Shown here in pieces: positions 23,311 to 33,292 of a DNA stretch of 64,000 bases (its first letter is position 1; every line of letters begins with the position of its first letter). The stretch is from NCBI RefSeq assembly GCF_028622835.1, contig NZ_CP117677.1:682001-746000 (forward strand). Reading direction: 5' to 3'. Both the position numbers and the translations under genes were made by a program. The notes under the pieces are model-generated. The model saw only the letters and a program-made list of their open reading frames with translations. It had not been told where the DNA came from and ran no database searches. Origin of the DNA: Caloramator sp. mosi_1 (GTDB lineage Bacteria; Bacillota; Clostridia; Clostridiales; Caloramatoraceae).

Positions 23311-24010
23311 TATTTCACCTCCAAGGCCTTCATTTCTTCTGATGAATGTCTTGATATATATTCAAAAATTACGACAGTTAATATTCCCTCCATTATAGCA
23401 AGTGGAATTTGTGTTACTGCAAATATTGAAACAAATTTTATAAAGGAACTTATAAATCCAGCTTTATTAAAGGCAAGTGCAAGCTGAATTGATGTAACTA
23501 TATAGGTTGTAAAATCTCCTAAAAAGCAGCTAAAAATACAGCTAAACTCTGATTTTTATTTTTTAATAGTTTATAAACTATAAAAGCTACAAATGGTCCT
23601 ACAACTCCCATAGAAAAAGTGTTTGCTCCAAGGGTTGTTATTCCTCCGTGGGCCAAAAGTAGTGCTTGAAAAATAAGTACTATCATTGACAAAAATGATG
23701 TAACAAAGGGACCAAATAAAATTGCTGCAAGTCCAGTTCCTGTTGGGTGAGAACAAGAACCTGTTACAGATGGAAGTTTTAAAGCAGATAAAAGAAATAT
23801 AAATGCTCCACACAATGCAATTAACATCTTAATATCTTTGTCCTCTGCCCTTTTAATCTTTAAGGCACCCTTCATCACAAATGGAAGCATTAACACATAA
23901 TAAAAGGCAGCCCAAAAAGGTGGTAAAAATCCCTCTCCTATATGCATTGCATATGAGAGTTTTGGTAATAGCATTAAAATTAGAAAGAGAAATAATTTCT
24001 TATTTTTCAT
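23310..24010 (-). CDS. cbiM: cobalt ECF transporter, substrate-binding S component
   Basis: Membrane protein that binds Co(II) and imports it. After a cleavable signal sequence ending SYA the mature protein begins [10 protein letters not shown]; in CbiM/NikM the new N-terminal Met-His pair is part of the metal site. Later conserved pieces are [21 protein letters not shown] and [20 protein letters not shown]. Six or seven hydrophobic segments. One break near 23520, after which it ends EEMKALEVK. It follows cobC by a short gap. Confidence 0.93.
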
Positions 24011-24024
24011 TTAAACCCCTCCAT

Positions 24025-24579
24025 TTAATTTTTTATATACCAATAACAACCATCGATAGTTGTTATTATAGACATACTGCAGTTATCTACTGCAAATTTA
24101 TAAAAATAATCATAGCTATCAAAAACCAAAGACAGCATACAGCGTATAACACCAGCAGAAGTTACAACTAATATATCTCCCTCTTCCTTTTTAACATCCT
24201 CTAAAAAATCGTAAGCCCTATTAAAAGGTCCATTAAACTTTCACCCTTTGGAATTCTGTAGTTTTTATAATCTTCACACCAGGTGTTATATTCCTCTTTA
24301 AACTCCTTTTCAATTTCCAAATAGCTCTTTCCCTCAAAAATCCCAAAGTTTAGTTCAATAAGCCTATCATCAATTTGAAATTCTCCAAAGTATGCTGCGG
24401 TTTGTTTGCATCTTTTTAACGGACTTGAAATTATCCTGTTAAACTTTATATTGATTCTTTTACTTGCCTCTTTAGCCTGTTTGTGGCCGAGTTCTGAAAG
24501 TTCTTCGTCCTTCCATCCTATATACTTTTACACTCATTACCCCTACACTTCCGTGCCTTAATAGATACAAATTAAGCAT
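24025..24579 (-). CDS. cobC: histidine-phosphatase superfamily protein, probable alpha-ribazole phosphatase
   Basis: Placed between cobS and cbiM, it should dephosphorylate adenosylcobalamin 5'-phosphate or alpha-ribazole phosphate. The N-terminal LYLLRHG carries the catalytic phospho-His and adjacent Arg, and SSPLKRCKQTAAYF, ELNFGIFEGKSYLEIE and GESLMDLFNRAYDFL match the family. Oddly, the second His, normally in a V-[ST]-H-x-G-x-[IV]-R strand, is Ser here (VVTSAGVIRCML), and RHGE is RHGS. Breaks lie near 24525 and 24235. Function is thus probable by context but catalysis is not assured. Confidence 0.75.
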
Positions 24580-24583
24580 TTTT

Positions 24584-25318
24584 TCACCTCAAAAGTAAAA
24601 GTATTAAAACAAAACCCAATATCTCACAAACCTCTATACAAGCCCCATAAACATCACCCGTTAGACCATTTATAGTGCTATAGGACTTTAGCATCAAAGC
24701 TATTGCAAAGGCCATATCAATAAAGAAAATATAAAGTGCTACATAACCTAAAAATACATAGGAGATAGGTATGAAACTTAAAACTGATAGTACATACCAT
24801 ACTTCAGAATTGTTTTGTGTAATCTGTGCACCTAAACCATCACTCTTTGCACTTTTACCAAAGGTAAACATAAAGGCTGCAGTCAATCTTGCAAAGGCAA
24901 TGGAAAAGACTAACGAAAAAACATATACTTGAATGAAATTTTAGATAATATAATAAACCTAAATAAAATATCCATTATAATGGCTACTACTCCAAATACC
25001 CCTACCCTTGAATCCTTCATAATTTCAAGTATTCTTTCTCTACTTCTTGAAGAAAAAAGCCATCACAGGTATCCGACAAACCATCAAGGTGAAAACCTCC
25101 TGTTACAGCAATAATTGACAATATAGTAAATAACACAGCTATCTGGTTGTCTATTTTATAAAATAAATAGTAGGGAATATAGCTTAGAAGACCTATAAGC
25201 ATACCTATATATGGATAGAAAAAAGTACCACGTGCTAAAGTTTTTTATCTACATCTATAGAAATTGGTATTGGTAGCCTTGTTAAAAATTGAAGAGTTAA
25301 TACAAAGGCTCTAATCAT
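24584..25318 (-). CDS. cobS: adenosylcobinamide-GDP ribazoletransferase (cobalamin synthase)
   Basis: Integral membrane enzyme that joins adenosylcobinamide-GDP and alpha-ribazole (phosphate). It begins MIRAFVLTLQFLTRLPIP, then GGFHLDGLSDTCDGFF (the acidic metal-binding motif), SRVGVFGV and near the end STINGLTGDVYGA. Several hydrophobic helices. Breaks near 25245, 25030 and 24915. ATG 25318 overlaps the TGA of cobU as ATGA, so start choice is firm. Confidence 0.92.
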
Positions 25319-25849
25319 TTTATTTTTACTGGTATACCACAAACTACAATATATACTTCATCACAAAGGCTACCAAGGATTGTATTTACTCTTCCCTGTA
25401 TATCTCTAAAGGCTCTTGCTACTTTATTTTCTGGAACAACTGAATAACCAACCTCGTTTGTAACTAAGATTAAATTGCCCTCCATTCTTTTTACCTTTTT
25501 AATTAACTCTTTAAGCTCTTCTACTACCGCATACTCTACATCTCTCTTTGCTGTTTCATCTATATATTCAAGCTTGGAGGTAATTTCAAACATAATATTT
25601 GAAATCATATTGGTTACACAATCTAAAAGATAGTTTTTTCATCTCCTACTGCTCTTTTTAACTCTTTATAGCCCTCAAAGGTTCTCCAGGTATCAGGTCT
25701 TCTCATCCTGTGTAGCTTTACCCTTTCCTTCATCTCCTCATCCTCTGCAACTGATGTTGCTATATACACTACATCTTTTTATCCTTTAGCATATCTTCGG
25801 CAAAGCTACTCTTTCCCGACCTTACCCCTCCTGTTACAAGTGTTATCAT
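25315..25849 (-). CDS. cobU: adenosylcobinamide kinase / adenosylcobinamide-phosphate guanylyltransferase
   Basis: Bifunctional activation of adenosylcobinamide with ATP/GTP. The P-loop is TLVTGGVRSGKSSFAE; VVYIATSVAEDEEMKERVKLH and RPDTWRTFEG follow, then LLDCVTNMISN and VTNEVGYSVVPENKVARAFRD, all standard for CobU. Breaks near 25775 and 25635. The start overlaps the end of cobT (ATGATA arrangement). Confidence 0.92.
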
Positions 25850-26924
25850 ATTGCCTTCTCCTCTCTTATATCTATAAGAAAATCATTTACTATGTTTGCA
25901 TCTTCAAAAGTTCCCATATTCTTCATCATTTTTTGGGAGGCTTCTATTATGAAAAGGCAAATGGGCATCCTGAACCTTCACCTAACCTCATATTCAAATT
26001 TATCATTGGCTCAAGACCTATCTCCTTCAGCATATATATAGCCCCTGGCTCCTTTGATAAATGCGATGGGAAAATATAATTTTTGATTAAAGGATTTAAT
26101 CTTACGGCACAAAGGGCTGCTGCAGAGGAAATAAATCCATCAATTACAATAGGAACTCTATTTTTGCAGCACCTATAAAACAACCGCATAAACCTGCAAT
26201 ATCAAGTCCTCCAACCTTTGCTAAAATATCTATTGGATCACTTTTATTAGGTTTATTTATGCAAAGTGCCCTTTTACAACCTCTATCTTATGTTTATACT
26301 GCTCTTCTGTAAGACCTGCTCCTTTGCCCACTACAACCTCTGCCTCAAGGTCAGTTAATGCACATAGGACAGCTGCCGAAGTAGTTGTATTAGCAATGCC
26401 CATCTCTCCTGTACCTATAAGGTTATAGCCCTCTTTACGAGTCCGTCTACAATCTCAATACCAACTTCAATAGCCTTAACTGCATCTTTATAATCCATCG
26501 CAGGCCCTTTAGCTATGTTGCCTGTTCCCCTCATTATCTTTTTATTTATAATCTTAGGATTGCTAAATTCAGCTTCTACGCCAATGTCTACCACTGTTAA
26601 AGCAGCCTGTACCATCTCTGCAAATACACAAACACCAGTTATGCCACGTGTGAAGTTTTCTGTAACAACCCTTGTTATATCTTTAGGACAAGCACTTACT
26701 CCCTCTTCTACAACTCCATTATCTGCACACATAATTACAATATTCTTATTTAATTTATCATTTACTAAGTTTCCTGTAATACCTGCCATTCTTGCTGCTA
26801 TTTTTTCTATAGTTCCGAGGCTTCCTATGGGTTTTGTGAGGTTATCAATCCTTTGCCAAGCCTCCTTTATCTTTTGTTCATATAAAGGTTGTATCTGATT
26901 CAAACTATTTTTTAAAAGCTCCAT
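25846..26924 (-). CDS. cobT: nicotinate-nucleotide--dimethylbenzimidazole phosphoribosyltransferase
   Basis: Transfers phosphoribose from nicotinate mononucleotide to the lower-ligand base, making alpha-ribazole phosphate. Landmarks are LTKPIGSLGTIEKIA, CADNGVVEEGVSACP, NFTRGITGVCVFAEM, GTGEMGIANTTTSAAV, VGKGAGLT and, near the end, PSHLSKEPGAIYML with LNMRLGEGSGCPFAF, which holds the catalytic Glu region. Breaks near 26440, 26285, 26195 and 25950. The start is ATG 26924 behind GGGAGGAG. First gene after the riboswitch leader. Confidence 0.93.
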
Positions 26925-26950
26925 ATTACTCCTCCCTAATCTATACAAAA

Positions 26951-26983
26951 TAAAAAGCCTCCAAGGAAATGGAAGCTTTTATT
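26951..26983 (-). terminator. second intrinsic terminator in the cob leader
   Basis: On the minus strand a nine-base-pair stem (AAGCTTCCA with TGGAGGCTT, one G-U pair), six-base loop, then TTTTTATTTT. It ends only about 25 bases before cobT and has no plus-strand gene to serve, so it acts on the cob transcript. Confidence 0.75.
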
Positions 26984-26991
26984 TTTATTTC

Positions 26992-27021
26992 AAGTAAGTT
27001 CCATATAAAATTAGAACTTAC
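26992..27021 (-). other. leader hairpin between the two terminators
   Basis: Perfect inverted repeat GTAAGTTC / GAACTTAC with a 13-base loop lying between the riboswitch terminator and the second terminator. It has no T run, so it is not itself a terminator; it may space or modulate the downstream structure. Confidence 0.5.
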
Positions 27022-27052
27022 CAAATAAAAAGCCTGCAAAAAGGGCAGGCTT
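27022..27052 (-). terminator. riboswitch-associated intrinsic terminator
   Basis: Minus strand: AAGCCTGC, loop, GCAGGCTT, then TTTTATTT. It lies about 10-50 bases beyond the cobalamin aptamer and is the obvious expression platform for premature termination when cobalamin binds. Confidence 0.85.
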
Positions 27053-27059
27053 GTATTCA

Positions 27060-27262
27060 AACTTTGCCATTCCCTTCGCTCCGAAGGATTAGCACATCAA
27101 AGGCAGGTCTCCTGGCTCACGGGTCTTCCTCCTCCTACCTTCCCAGTTTCCCAGTGGTTAGGATTTGTCTCCGTCTACAGTAGCGGGGCTGCAGTGGATT
27201 TTCACCACTTTCCCTATTAAGCTAACAAATTAGCAACCTTGACGTATATATTCAATTTTAAA
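27060..27262 (-). promoter_or_regulatory. cobalamin riboswitch
   Basis: Minus-strand aptamer with the recognisable cobalamin-riboswitch core: AGGGAA, GTGGTGAAAATCCACTGC, GCCCCGCTACTGTA, and the B12 box GAGCCAGGAGACCTGCC at 27102-27118. It precedes cobT and therefore the whole tetrapyrrole/cobalamin/cobalt-transport operon. Binding of cobalamin is expected to favour the downstream terminator. Confidence 0.95.
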
Positions 27263-27273
27263 TTTACAATTTT

Positions 27274-27303
27274 ATTTTACACCATAAACAGGTATTATTT
27301 CAA
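27274..27303 (-). promoter_or_regulatory. probable sigma-A promoter of the cob operon
   Basis: Minus-strand TTGAAA (27298-27303), 18-base spacer, TAAAAT (27274-27279), five of six matches in each box. Transcription would start just ahead of the riboswitch aptamer. Confidence 0.6.
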
Positions 27304-27340
27304 TAATATTTAGAAATATTTCTTACTTGTAAAAAGTTTA

Positions 27341-28345
27341 TCATACCCTTTTTAAATCAAAAATTGCTCTAATTTCTCCTACCTTAACTCCCTTATTATT
27401 GAGGTTAGGAGGATTTTTAAAGGTTAAAAGCCTATTTATCTCTGCATAGTTTAATATCTTTAAATCCTCCAATATCTTCATAACAGCAGGATAGAGGGCT
27501 CTATAATTTCCATCCTCTATTTTTACTGCAATTCCAATCCCTAAATCCTTAACACCTATGCAGTATACTGCCTCTGCACCAAGCTTTCCTATTAGTTTCC
27601 CTGCTGCTGTTTTCATAAGTTCTGTACAAAAACCATTAGTACCTGCCACCATTTCAGGATAGGCCACCATTGAATTATACACCCTTTGGGCAGCTTTTTA
27701 TACTCATCATTTAGTCCGCATCCTGTTACAAGTCGTGCATAACCTAACGCCATATTGTAAAGAGGCATTCCAAATACAGGTACACTGCATCCATCAACCC
27801 CTAAAATTATTTTCTCCTTATCGATATCGCAAACCTCTGAAACAACCTCTAATGTATCCCTTTGGATTGGGTGTTCCTTTGTATTGTAATCTATAAGTCC
27901 ATATCCTTTATGAAGACAGGTGGCTACAACCCCTATGTGTTTTCCTGAACAGTCTGAATTTAATGTTGTTATTTGATGGTTTTCCCTTAATTGCTTTTGT
28001 CTATAGGTTTGGTTTATTGAATAGGTTTCACCACACAAAAGTGCCTCTTTTTTATATTTATCTTATTTAACATTTCATTTAATGTATCTATATGAAACTT
28101 TTCTCCATAGTGGGAGGCACACATTATAGCAATTTCCTTATCGGTAAACTTAAATCTATCTGATGCACCTGATAAAATAACATTCATTGCCTGTATAGGT
28201 TTTGCTGCAGAACGTATATAGGTAACCTTATAGGCGTCACCTGAATAGGCCAACACCCTGCCATTGTTATCTACAGCAACAGCATCTCCCTGTGAATACA
28301 TTCAACCAGCGGCCCTCTTGTAACTTCTACAAATACCTCTGACAT
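27341..28345 (-). CDS. AnsA-like L-asparaginase II family protein (COG4448 type)
   Basis: Member of the asparaginase family typified by the thermolabile L-asparaginase of Rhizobium etli, unrelated to E. coli AnsB; the family is thought to hydrolyse asparagine but many members are uncharacterised. It reads VEVTRGPLVE, then GDAVAVDNNGR, YIRSAAKPIQAM (the Ser-x-x-Lys pair), CASHYGE, TLNSDCSGKHIGVVATCL, GVDGCSVPVF and YPEMVAGTNGFCTEL. Breaks near 28300 (G run), 28050 and 27690. Start ATG 28345, eleven bases after the upstream oxidoreductase ends, so probably in an operon with it. Confidence 0.8.
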
Positions 28346-28356
28346 TTTATTACCCC

Positions 28357-30313
28357 CTACTCAAACCTTTTAATATTAACTCCTATATTGTGGAAGACTG
28401 TACAAAGTCCAATATCTGTGTTCTTACCCTCCACCAGAGAATTTAAATCTATATCCTGTCCAAAAGGTATAATAATTTGTCCCTTCCCTACATCATATGT
28501 TGTTTTAGCCCTTAAAGTTATACTTGATAAACTATTATACACAGTTATTTTCTCTCCATCTTTAATTCCACGTTCTTGTGCATCATCTATATTAATATAG
28601 GCAAAGGGCTCCTCCATACTATCTAAAATAGATGGTATATTTAAGTATTGGGAATTTATAACATATCTGCTGTGGACTGAAATTAATCTAAAGGGACTTT
28701 CATCGTCTATCCTTTTATAGCTTGGTACTGCATCCTGTCCCCACTTTTCCATTCCACTTGCCTTAAACTCTATCTTACCAGATGGTGTTTTAAATTTTCT
28801 ATCTTTATAAACTACTTCGCTGTAATCTTCAGTTAAATAGGGACCTTTTCTTAAAGTATCAATATCCACTTTAATTTTTGAGTATTTTAAAACATCTTCT
28901 ATAAATTCTAAGTTATTTTCAGGAATTAAATCCTTATTAAATCCCATTCTATATGCAAGTTCTCTATATATTCTGCTCTCGTGCATAGAATCTCCAAGAG
29001 GTTCTACAATCTTGTCCTGAAACATTATATATGGATGCCAGTAGGACCTTAATATGTCGTAGTATTCAAAGGTTGCCGCAGCTGGCAGTATTATATCTGC
29101 ATACTTTGCTGTCTCTGATACAACTGTATCAATGCAAACTAAAAATTCTAACTTTTCAAGGGCCTCCCTTAAAGCCTTTGAATTTGGATTTGACATAACA
29201 GGGTTTGCTGCCTGAATTAACATACACCTTATACCTTTTTCTTTTATTTCTTCTCCCATATTTACTACATTTATTCCTCTAATGTTTTTGATTGTCTTTA
29301 GCATACCTGGAAGATTTAATCTTGGTCTTGTATGATTTGAATATCTAAAACCTCCTCCAAAAACTCCAACACTTCCAACAAGTGCAGGAAGAAGGGAAAG
29401 TGCCCTTACTGTTTGGCCTCCTTGAATTTGTCTTTGTATTCCAAAACCACATATTAAGGTAAAGGGCTTTATATTAGCTATTGCCTCTGCAACCTCTATT
29501 ATCTTATCCTTTGATATCCTTGTAATCTCCTGTGCATATTCAAGGGTATACTTTTGTGCTTCCCTTTTAAAATCATCAAAACCATAGGTATACTTATCAA
29601 CAAAATCCACATCATATTTGTTATTTTGTATTATATAGTTATGTATTGCCATAGCAAGAACTAAATCAGTTCCAACCTCGGGATTTATAATTAAATCTGC
29701 ATATTTTGCCGTTTCACTTCTTCTTATATCTATTAATATAACCTTTGCTCCCTTCTCCTTTGCCCTTTTTATATGGATTAACTCCTGAATATTTGTGTTG
29801 GCAGGATTTTTGCCCCATATAACAATAAGCTTAGATTTTTCCAAATCCCAAGGTGCATTGTGTTCTACACTTCCATAGGTTAGCTTTAGAGCTTCAAGCC
29901 CTGCACCAGAACAAAGGTCTCCGTAAACATATGTATATCCCTTGAGTTGGTTTATAAAATTGTTGTATACCCTTGAAGCTGTTCCAATCTCTCCTGCTCC
30001 CTTGTAGAATAAAAAGGATAGTGGATCCTCCTGCTGAATCTTTTTATTTTATCTGCTACCTCACATAATGCATCTTCTATATCAATCTCCTTAAACTCTC
30101 CCTTTCCCTTGTCTCCAACTCTCTTTAGTGCCTTTTTATTCTATTTCTGCCGTAGTTTCTATCTATATACTCTAAACCTTTTCTGCAAATTAGGCCCTCT
30201 GTTGCCCTGTTTTCTTTATCTCCATAAACCTTAATAATCCTTCCTTCTTCGACTTCTAAAATCAAAGAACATCCTCCGTAACAATCCCTTGGACATACTG
30301 CCTTTATCTTCAT
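28357..30313 (-). CDS. molybdopterin (Mo/W) oxidoreductase with N-terminal 4Fe-4S domain
   Basis: DMSO-reductase superfamily catalytic subunit, about 650 residues. The N-terminal iron-sulfur motif CPRDCYGGC with a later Cys in LICRKG is visible, so it carries one 4Fe-4S cluster. The probable metal-ligand Cys is in GDLCSGAG. Cofactor-binding segments include IWGKNPANTN, DIRRSETAKYAD, GFGIQRQIQGG and the C-terminal MGD domain with SVHSRYVINSQY. No twin-arginine signal, so cytoplasmic. Breaks near 30130 and 30040. No electron-transfer or membrane partner is adjacent, so the substrate is unknown; formate, thiosulfate or an aldehyde-type substrate cannot be distinguished. Confidence 0.85.
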
Positions 30314-30370
30314 CTAATCCCCTCCAAAAATTACTATAATAAAATTATACATCAACATTAATAATTAGTA

Positions 30371-30398
30371 ACCAATCTTTTAAATACATCATAATATA
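30371..30398 (+). promoter_or_regulatory. sigma-K-like promoter of the spore-surface gene
   Basis: ACC at 30371-30373 and CATAATATA at 30390-30398, matching the mother-cell sigma-K pattern (AC, 16-17 bases, CATAnnnTA). The same pair occurs upstream of the paralogue at 44638. It lies 28 bases before the ATG. Confidence 0.55.
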
Positions 30399-30425
30399 AA
30401 ATGAAGTTTAAATTAGGGTGATTAA

Positions 30426-31193
30426 ATGGGTAGTAAATCAAAAAGAAACGAAGACTTTAATGTTAAGGAAGAACCAAATCTAACTGTAGATATATTGGAA
30501 GATACTGAAAATGTTAATGCTGATGAAGCTTCAAGATGTGAACAGGAGGGGAGTGCGATCCTATACTTATAAATTCTAAGAATATACCAGAATGCAAGAA
30601 TGAACCTGAAGAACCCTGCTGCAATGACGTAAACTATATAAACGTTCCTGTTGTTATAAGTCAGTTTAAGATATGCATTCAGCTTGAAAATTCAGTTAGA
30701 TTCTGCGAACCTGTTGTTTGCATTAAAGCATCTAAAAAACACTTCAGCTTAAGGAGTGTAAATTAATACCTGGGACAAAGAAGGTATTTATAAGAGGAGT
30801 TATTAAAAAGGTGTTAGAATATGCCTCTGCTCGCTGCCAAAGTTCCAAAGGCACAAGCGGTAACATTAGATATTTAACCTACCTTGTTCCCTTTGAATGT
30901 ACAACTGAAATAAGCTATATAAATCCACCTGAGATAAGGGCAAATAAAGAACAAAAGTTTATCCCCCTTGAATATCACTTTGTATGTGAGGATAAGGGAT
31001 ATTTTAATCAAAACATCCTGTGTGAAATAGTTAAGTATAAAATAAATGAACTTATGTGCAGAGAGGATGTTGTTCCTGTTGAGAATATAAAGGGGCAGGA
31101 TTGCTTTTATAAGATGAAGGAGAGAATTGTGCTTAATTTACATCTAAGGCTTATGCAGAATCAGGTTGTGTGTATGAAAAAGGGGCTGAATAG
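30426..31193 (+). CDS. CsxC-like / DUF3794-type spore surface protein
   Basis: Cysteine-rich protein of about 255 residues after correcting frame breaks near 30550 and 30745. The N-terminal ~60 residues are acidic and probably disordered; the core has VVISQFKICIQLEN, then a CKLIPGTKKVFIRGVIKKVLEYA strand-rich block (positions 30752-30830) and NIRYLTYLVPFECTTEI, closely paralogous to the protein at 43836-44638. Similar clostridial proteins are exosporium or coat components, hence the call. If one A is added near 31180 it ends at TAG 31191-31193, inside the shared terminator. Role inferred from similarity and the sigma-K-like promoter. Confidence 0.65.
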
Positions 31194-31201
31194 CCCCCTT
31201 T
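31177..31201. terminator. terminator between convergent genes
   Basis: GGGGCT / AGCCCC stem with a GAAT loop. The T run on the minus strand (TTTTT) makes it a good terminator for the symporter gene; on the plus strand it is followed by a weaker CTTTATT. Confidence 0.75.
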
Positions 31202-31202
31202 A

Positions 31203-32715
31203 TTATGCCTCCAATACTGCTTCAACTTTTGTATCAAGTTTTTCTTGCTTAGTCATATATGAAACAAGGATGTATACTATTATTGATAGACATAGGGATA
31301 ATGTACCATTGTATATACCCTTTGAAGCAAAGTATGTTTTGTAAAAGTTAGCACCTAATACCTTTGCTATTTCAAGGCCTACATTACAAACAAGTCCTAC
31401 TATAATTGAAGCAAAGGCTGCCTGTTTTGTTCCCCTTGACCAGTTAAATCCAATACCTATTGCTGGTGCAAGTGCTGCTGCGAATGTACCCCAACCAAAT
31501 GCACCAAGAAGTGCAATTCCCTTTGGTCCAAGTGTTAAGGCAAGAATAATTGTAACTACAGCTATAATAACAACTACTATTCTTCCCATAAAAAGTTCTT
31601 GCTTTGAGTCTAATTTTTTATTAAAGGCAAAGGGCAAATCTCTTACTGCACTTGCTGCAGCTATGTTTATAAAGGAGTCTGCGGTTGACATTATAGCTGA
31701 TGCAATACCTGCATATACAACTCCTGCTATAACCTTTGGAGTATAGTAGTTTAAGAATACAACTATTGTATTGTCGGTTGATTTCTTTAATAAATCCATT
31801 GCTTCTGCAGGTAGTTTACCTGTTACTGCTAAGTATTTTACTGCTAAACCAACACCAAACCATAATAGACCTGCAACCATTCCTCCAATTGCTGCAAGTA
31901 CTACTCCCCATTTCATCTTTCTAACTTCTTTTACCATATAAAATTTGTGAACTATGTGTGGTTGTCCTACTATACCAATAGATAAGCAGAAAAACCAGCT
32001 CATTGTTGTTATGGCAGGCATTATACCCCAAGGGTTAACAAACTTTGCACCTACTGCATCCTTAGACAATACTTCTACAATACCAGCAGCCATATTTTGA
32101 GTTCCATTACCATTAACCAAACATAGTGCAAATATAATTATTGAAGCTATAATCATACACGCCCCTTGAAATACATCTGTATAAACACCGGCAAGCATAC
32201 CACCTGCAACAGAATATATAAGTACAATACCCATTCCAACTAATACTGCCCACTGAAAGTTTATTTTAAATATTGGTGATAGTATAAATGCAAAGGCAGT
32301 TATTTGATTAGCAAGATATAAAACAAGCCCCACCAATATTGCAATTGCTGCTATTCCACTAACCCATTTTGATTTATAACGTGCATACACTGCGTCAGGT
32401 GCAGTCATACAATCATTTACTTCTGTTAATAATCTCATTCTTTTTCCTAATATAATCCACGCCATTGCAAAGGATATAGCAGTTGGGAAAGTCATCCAAA
32501 GAGAACCTTGTCCAATACTAAAATAAAGACCTGGACCTCCAACAAAAACCCATCCTGATATTGCTGCTGAGAAGGATGCCATTGCAAGGGCTATAAGACC
32601 TAATTTCTTACCTGCTATAAAAAGTCCTTTGAACTTGTGGTCTGCTTCATTGCATAATACCCTATAACTAATACAACCAGCATATAAATGCTCATAACAA
32701 CTCTTATGGTTGACA
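31203..32715 (-). CDS. sodium:solute symporter (SSS family)
   Basis: Membrane symporter that would couple Na+ entry to uptake of an organic solute; the family includes PutP, PanF and acetate permeases, and the substrate is not evident. About 505 residues with 12-13 hydrophobic helices. GYYAMKQTTSSKDF and the SGWVFVGGPG segment at the N-terminus, VYSVAGGML-type (IYSVAGGMLAGVYTDVFQG) in the middle and GIASAIMSTADSFINIAAA in the second repeat, including the conserved Ser pair of the Na+ site, are typical. One break in a T5 run near 32625 hides the true start, ATG 32715, with GGGGGAT upstream. It follows the small membrane protein by 13 bases. Confidence 0.88.
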
Positions 32716-32728
32716 TATTTATCCCCCA

Positions 32729-33184
32729 TTACATATTTAGTTTGCTTTGATTACTTTCAGTTACTTCAATACTTAAGTTAGCACCTGTCTTTTTATTAAA
32801 CTCCTTTATATCTTCACTTGTTATGTAGTCTTTATCAAATCTTAATGCATAAACTAAAGTTACAACTAAAAATGATGCCACCCATACTCCATATACCATA
32901 ATAGCTGTTGCCTTTGGTAATCCTAAGAAATATCCTGTAACTTGACTGTTGTTCATTGAAACCATTGAAACAAAAGCAATTAGCCAAATTATTAAAATTG
33001 CTATAAGTGAAACCTTAGCCCTACCTCTAACAGTGTCCTTCTTCATTGCACCAAGCCACATCCAAGCTATACATACGAATGGAAATGAAACAGCAAACAA
33101 CATATTGTTTTTAGTAAATTGAGCTATTAACATTAAAATTGCTGAAATCAAGATAACTAATACTGTTAAATCCTTCTTATTCAT
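32729..33184 (-). CDS. small membrane protein, putative symporter partner
   Basis: About 151 residues with four predicted membrane segments (roughly residues 8-26, 31-47, 60-78 and 92-112) and a charged C-terminal tail (DYITSEDIKEFNKKTG). I do not recognise a named family; SSS symporters are often preceded by a small membrane protein such as YhdT/DUF997 next to PanF, though this one is longer. The ATG at 33184 has GGGGAGG seven bases upstream. It is the first gene of the sigma-54-dependent unit and is transcribed with the symporter. Confidence 0.6.
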   Translation of the reverse strand: MNKKDLTVLVILISAILMLIAQFTKNNMLFAVSFPFVCIAWMWLGAMKKDTVRGRAKVSLIAILIIWLIAFVSMVSMNNSQVTGYFLGLPKATAIMVYGVWVASFLVVTLVYALRFDKDYITSEDIKEFNKKTGANLSIEVTESNQSKLNM

Positions 33185-33190
33185 AACCAA

Positions 33191-33292
33191 ACCTCCCCAC
33201 TTTTTAAAATTTATTTTTTAATAGAATAATAAGTTTGATCCCCCTTTTCTTTATAAGGTCAACTGCTAAAAGTCAGCTGCCTGAAAAAGGAA
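33191..33292 (-). other. 5' leader of the symporter unit
   Basis: About 100 bases between the sigma-54 promoter and the small membrane protein. No riboswitch is recognised. It includes short complementary segments (AGCAGTTGAC region near 33260 and AGCTGACTT near 33275) that could form a hairpin. Confidence 0.35.

Noticed and set aside
31194..31344. Extension of the first spore-surface protein into the symporter gene region
   Set aside because: The added residues are antisense to the conserved symporter C-terminus; one missing base before the terminator explains the run-on.
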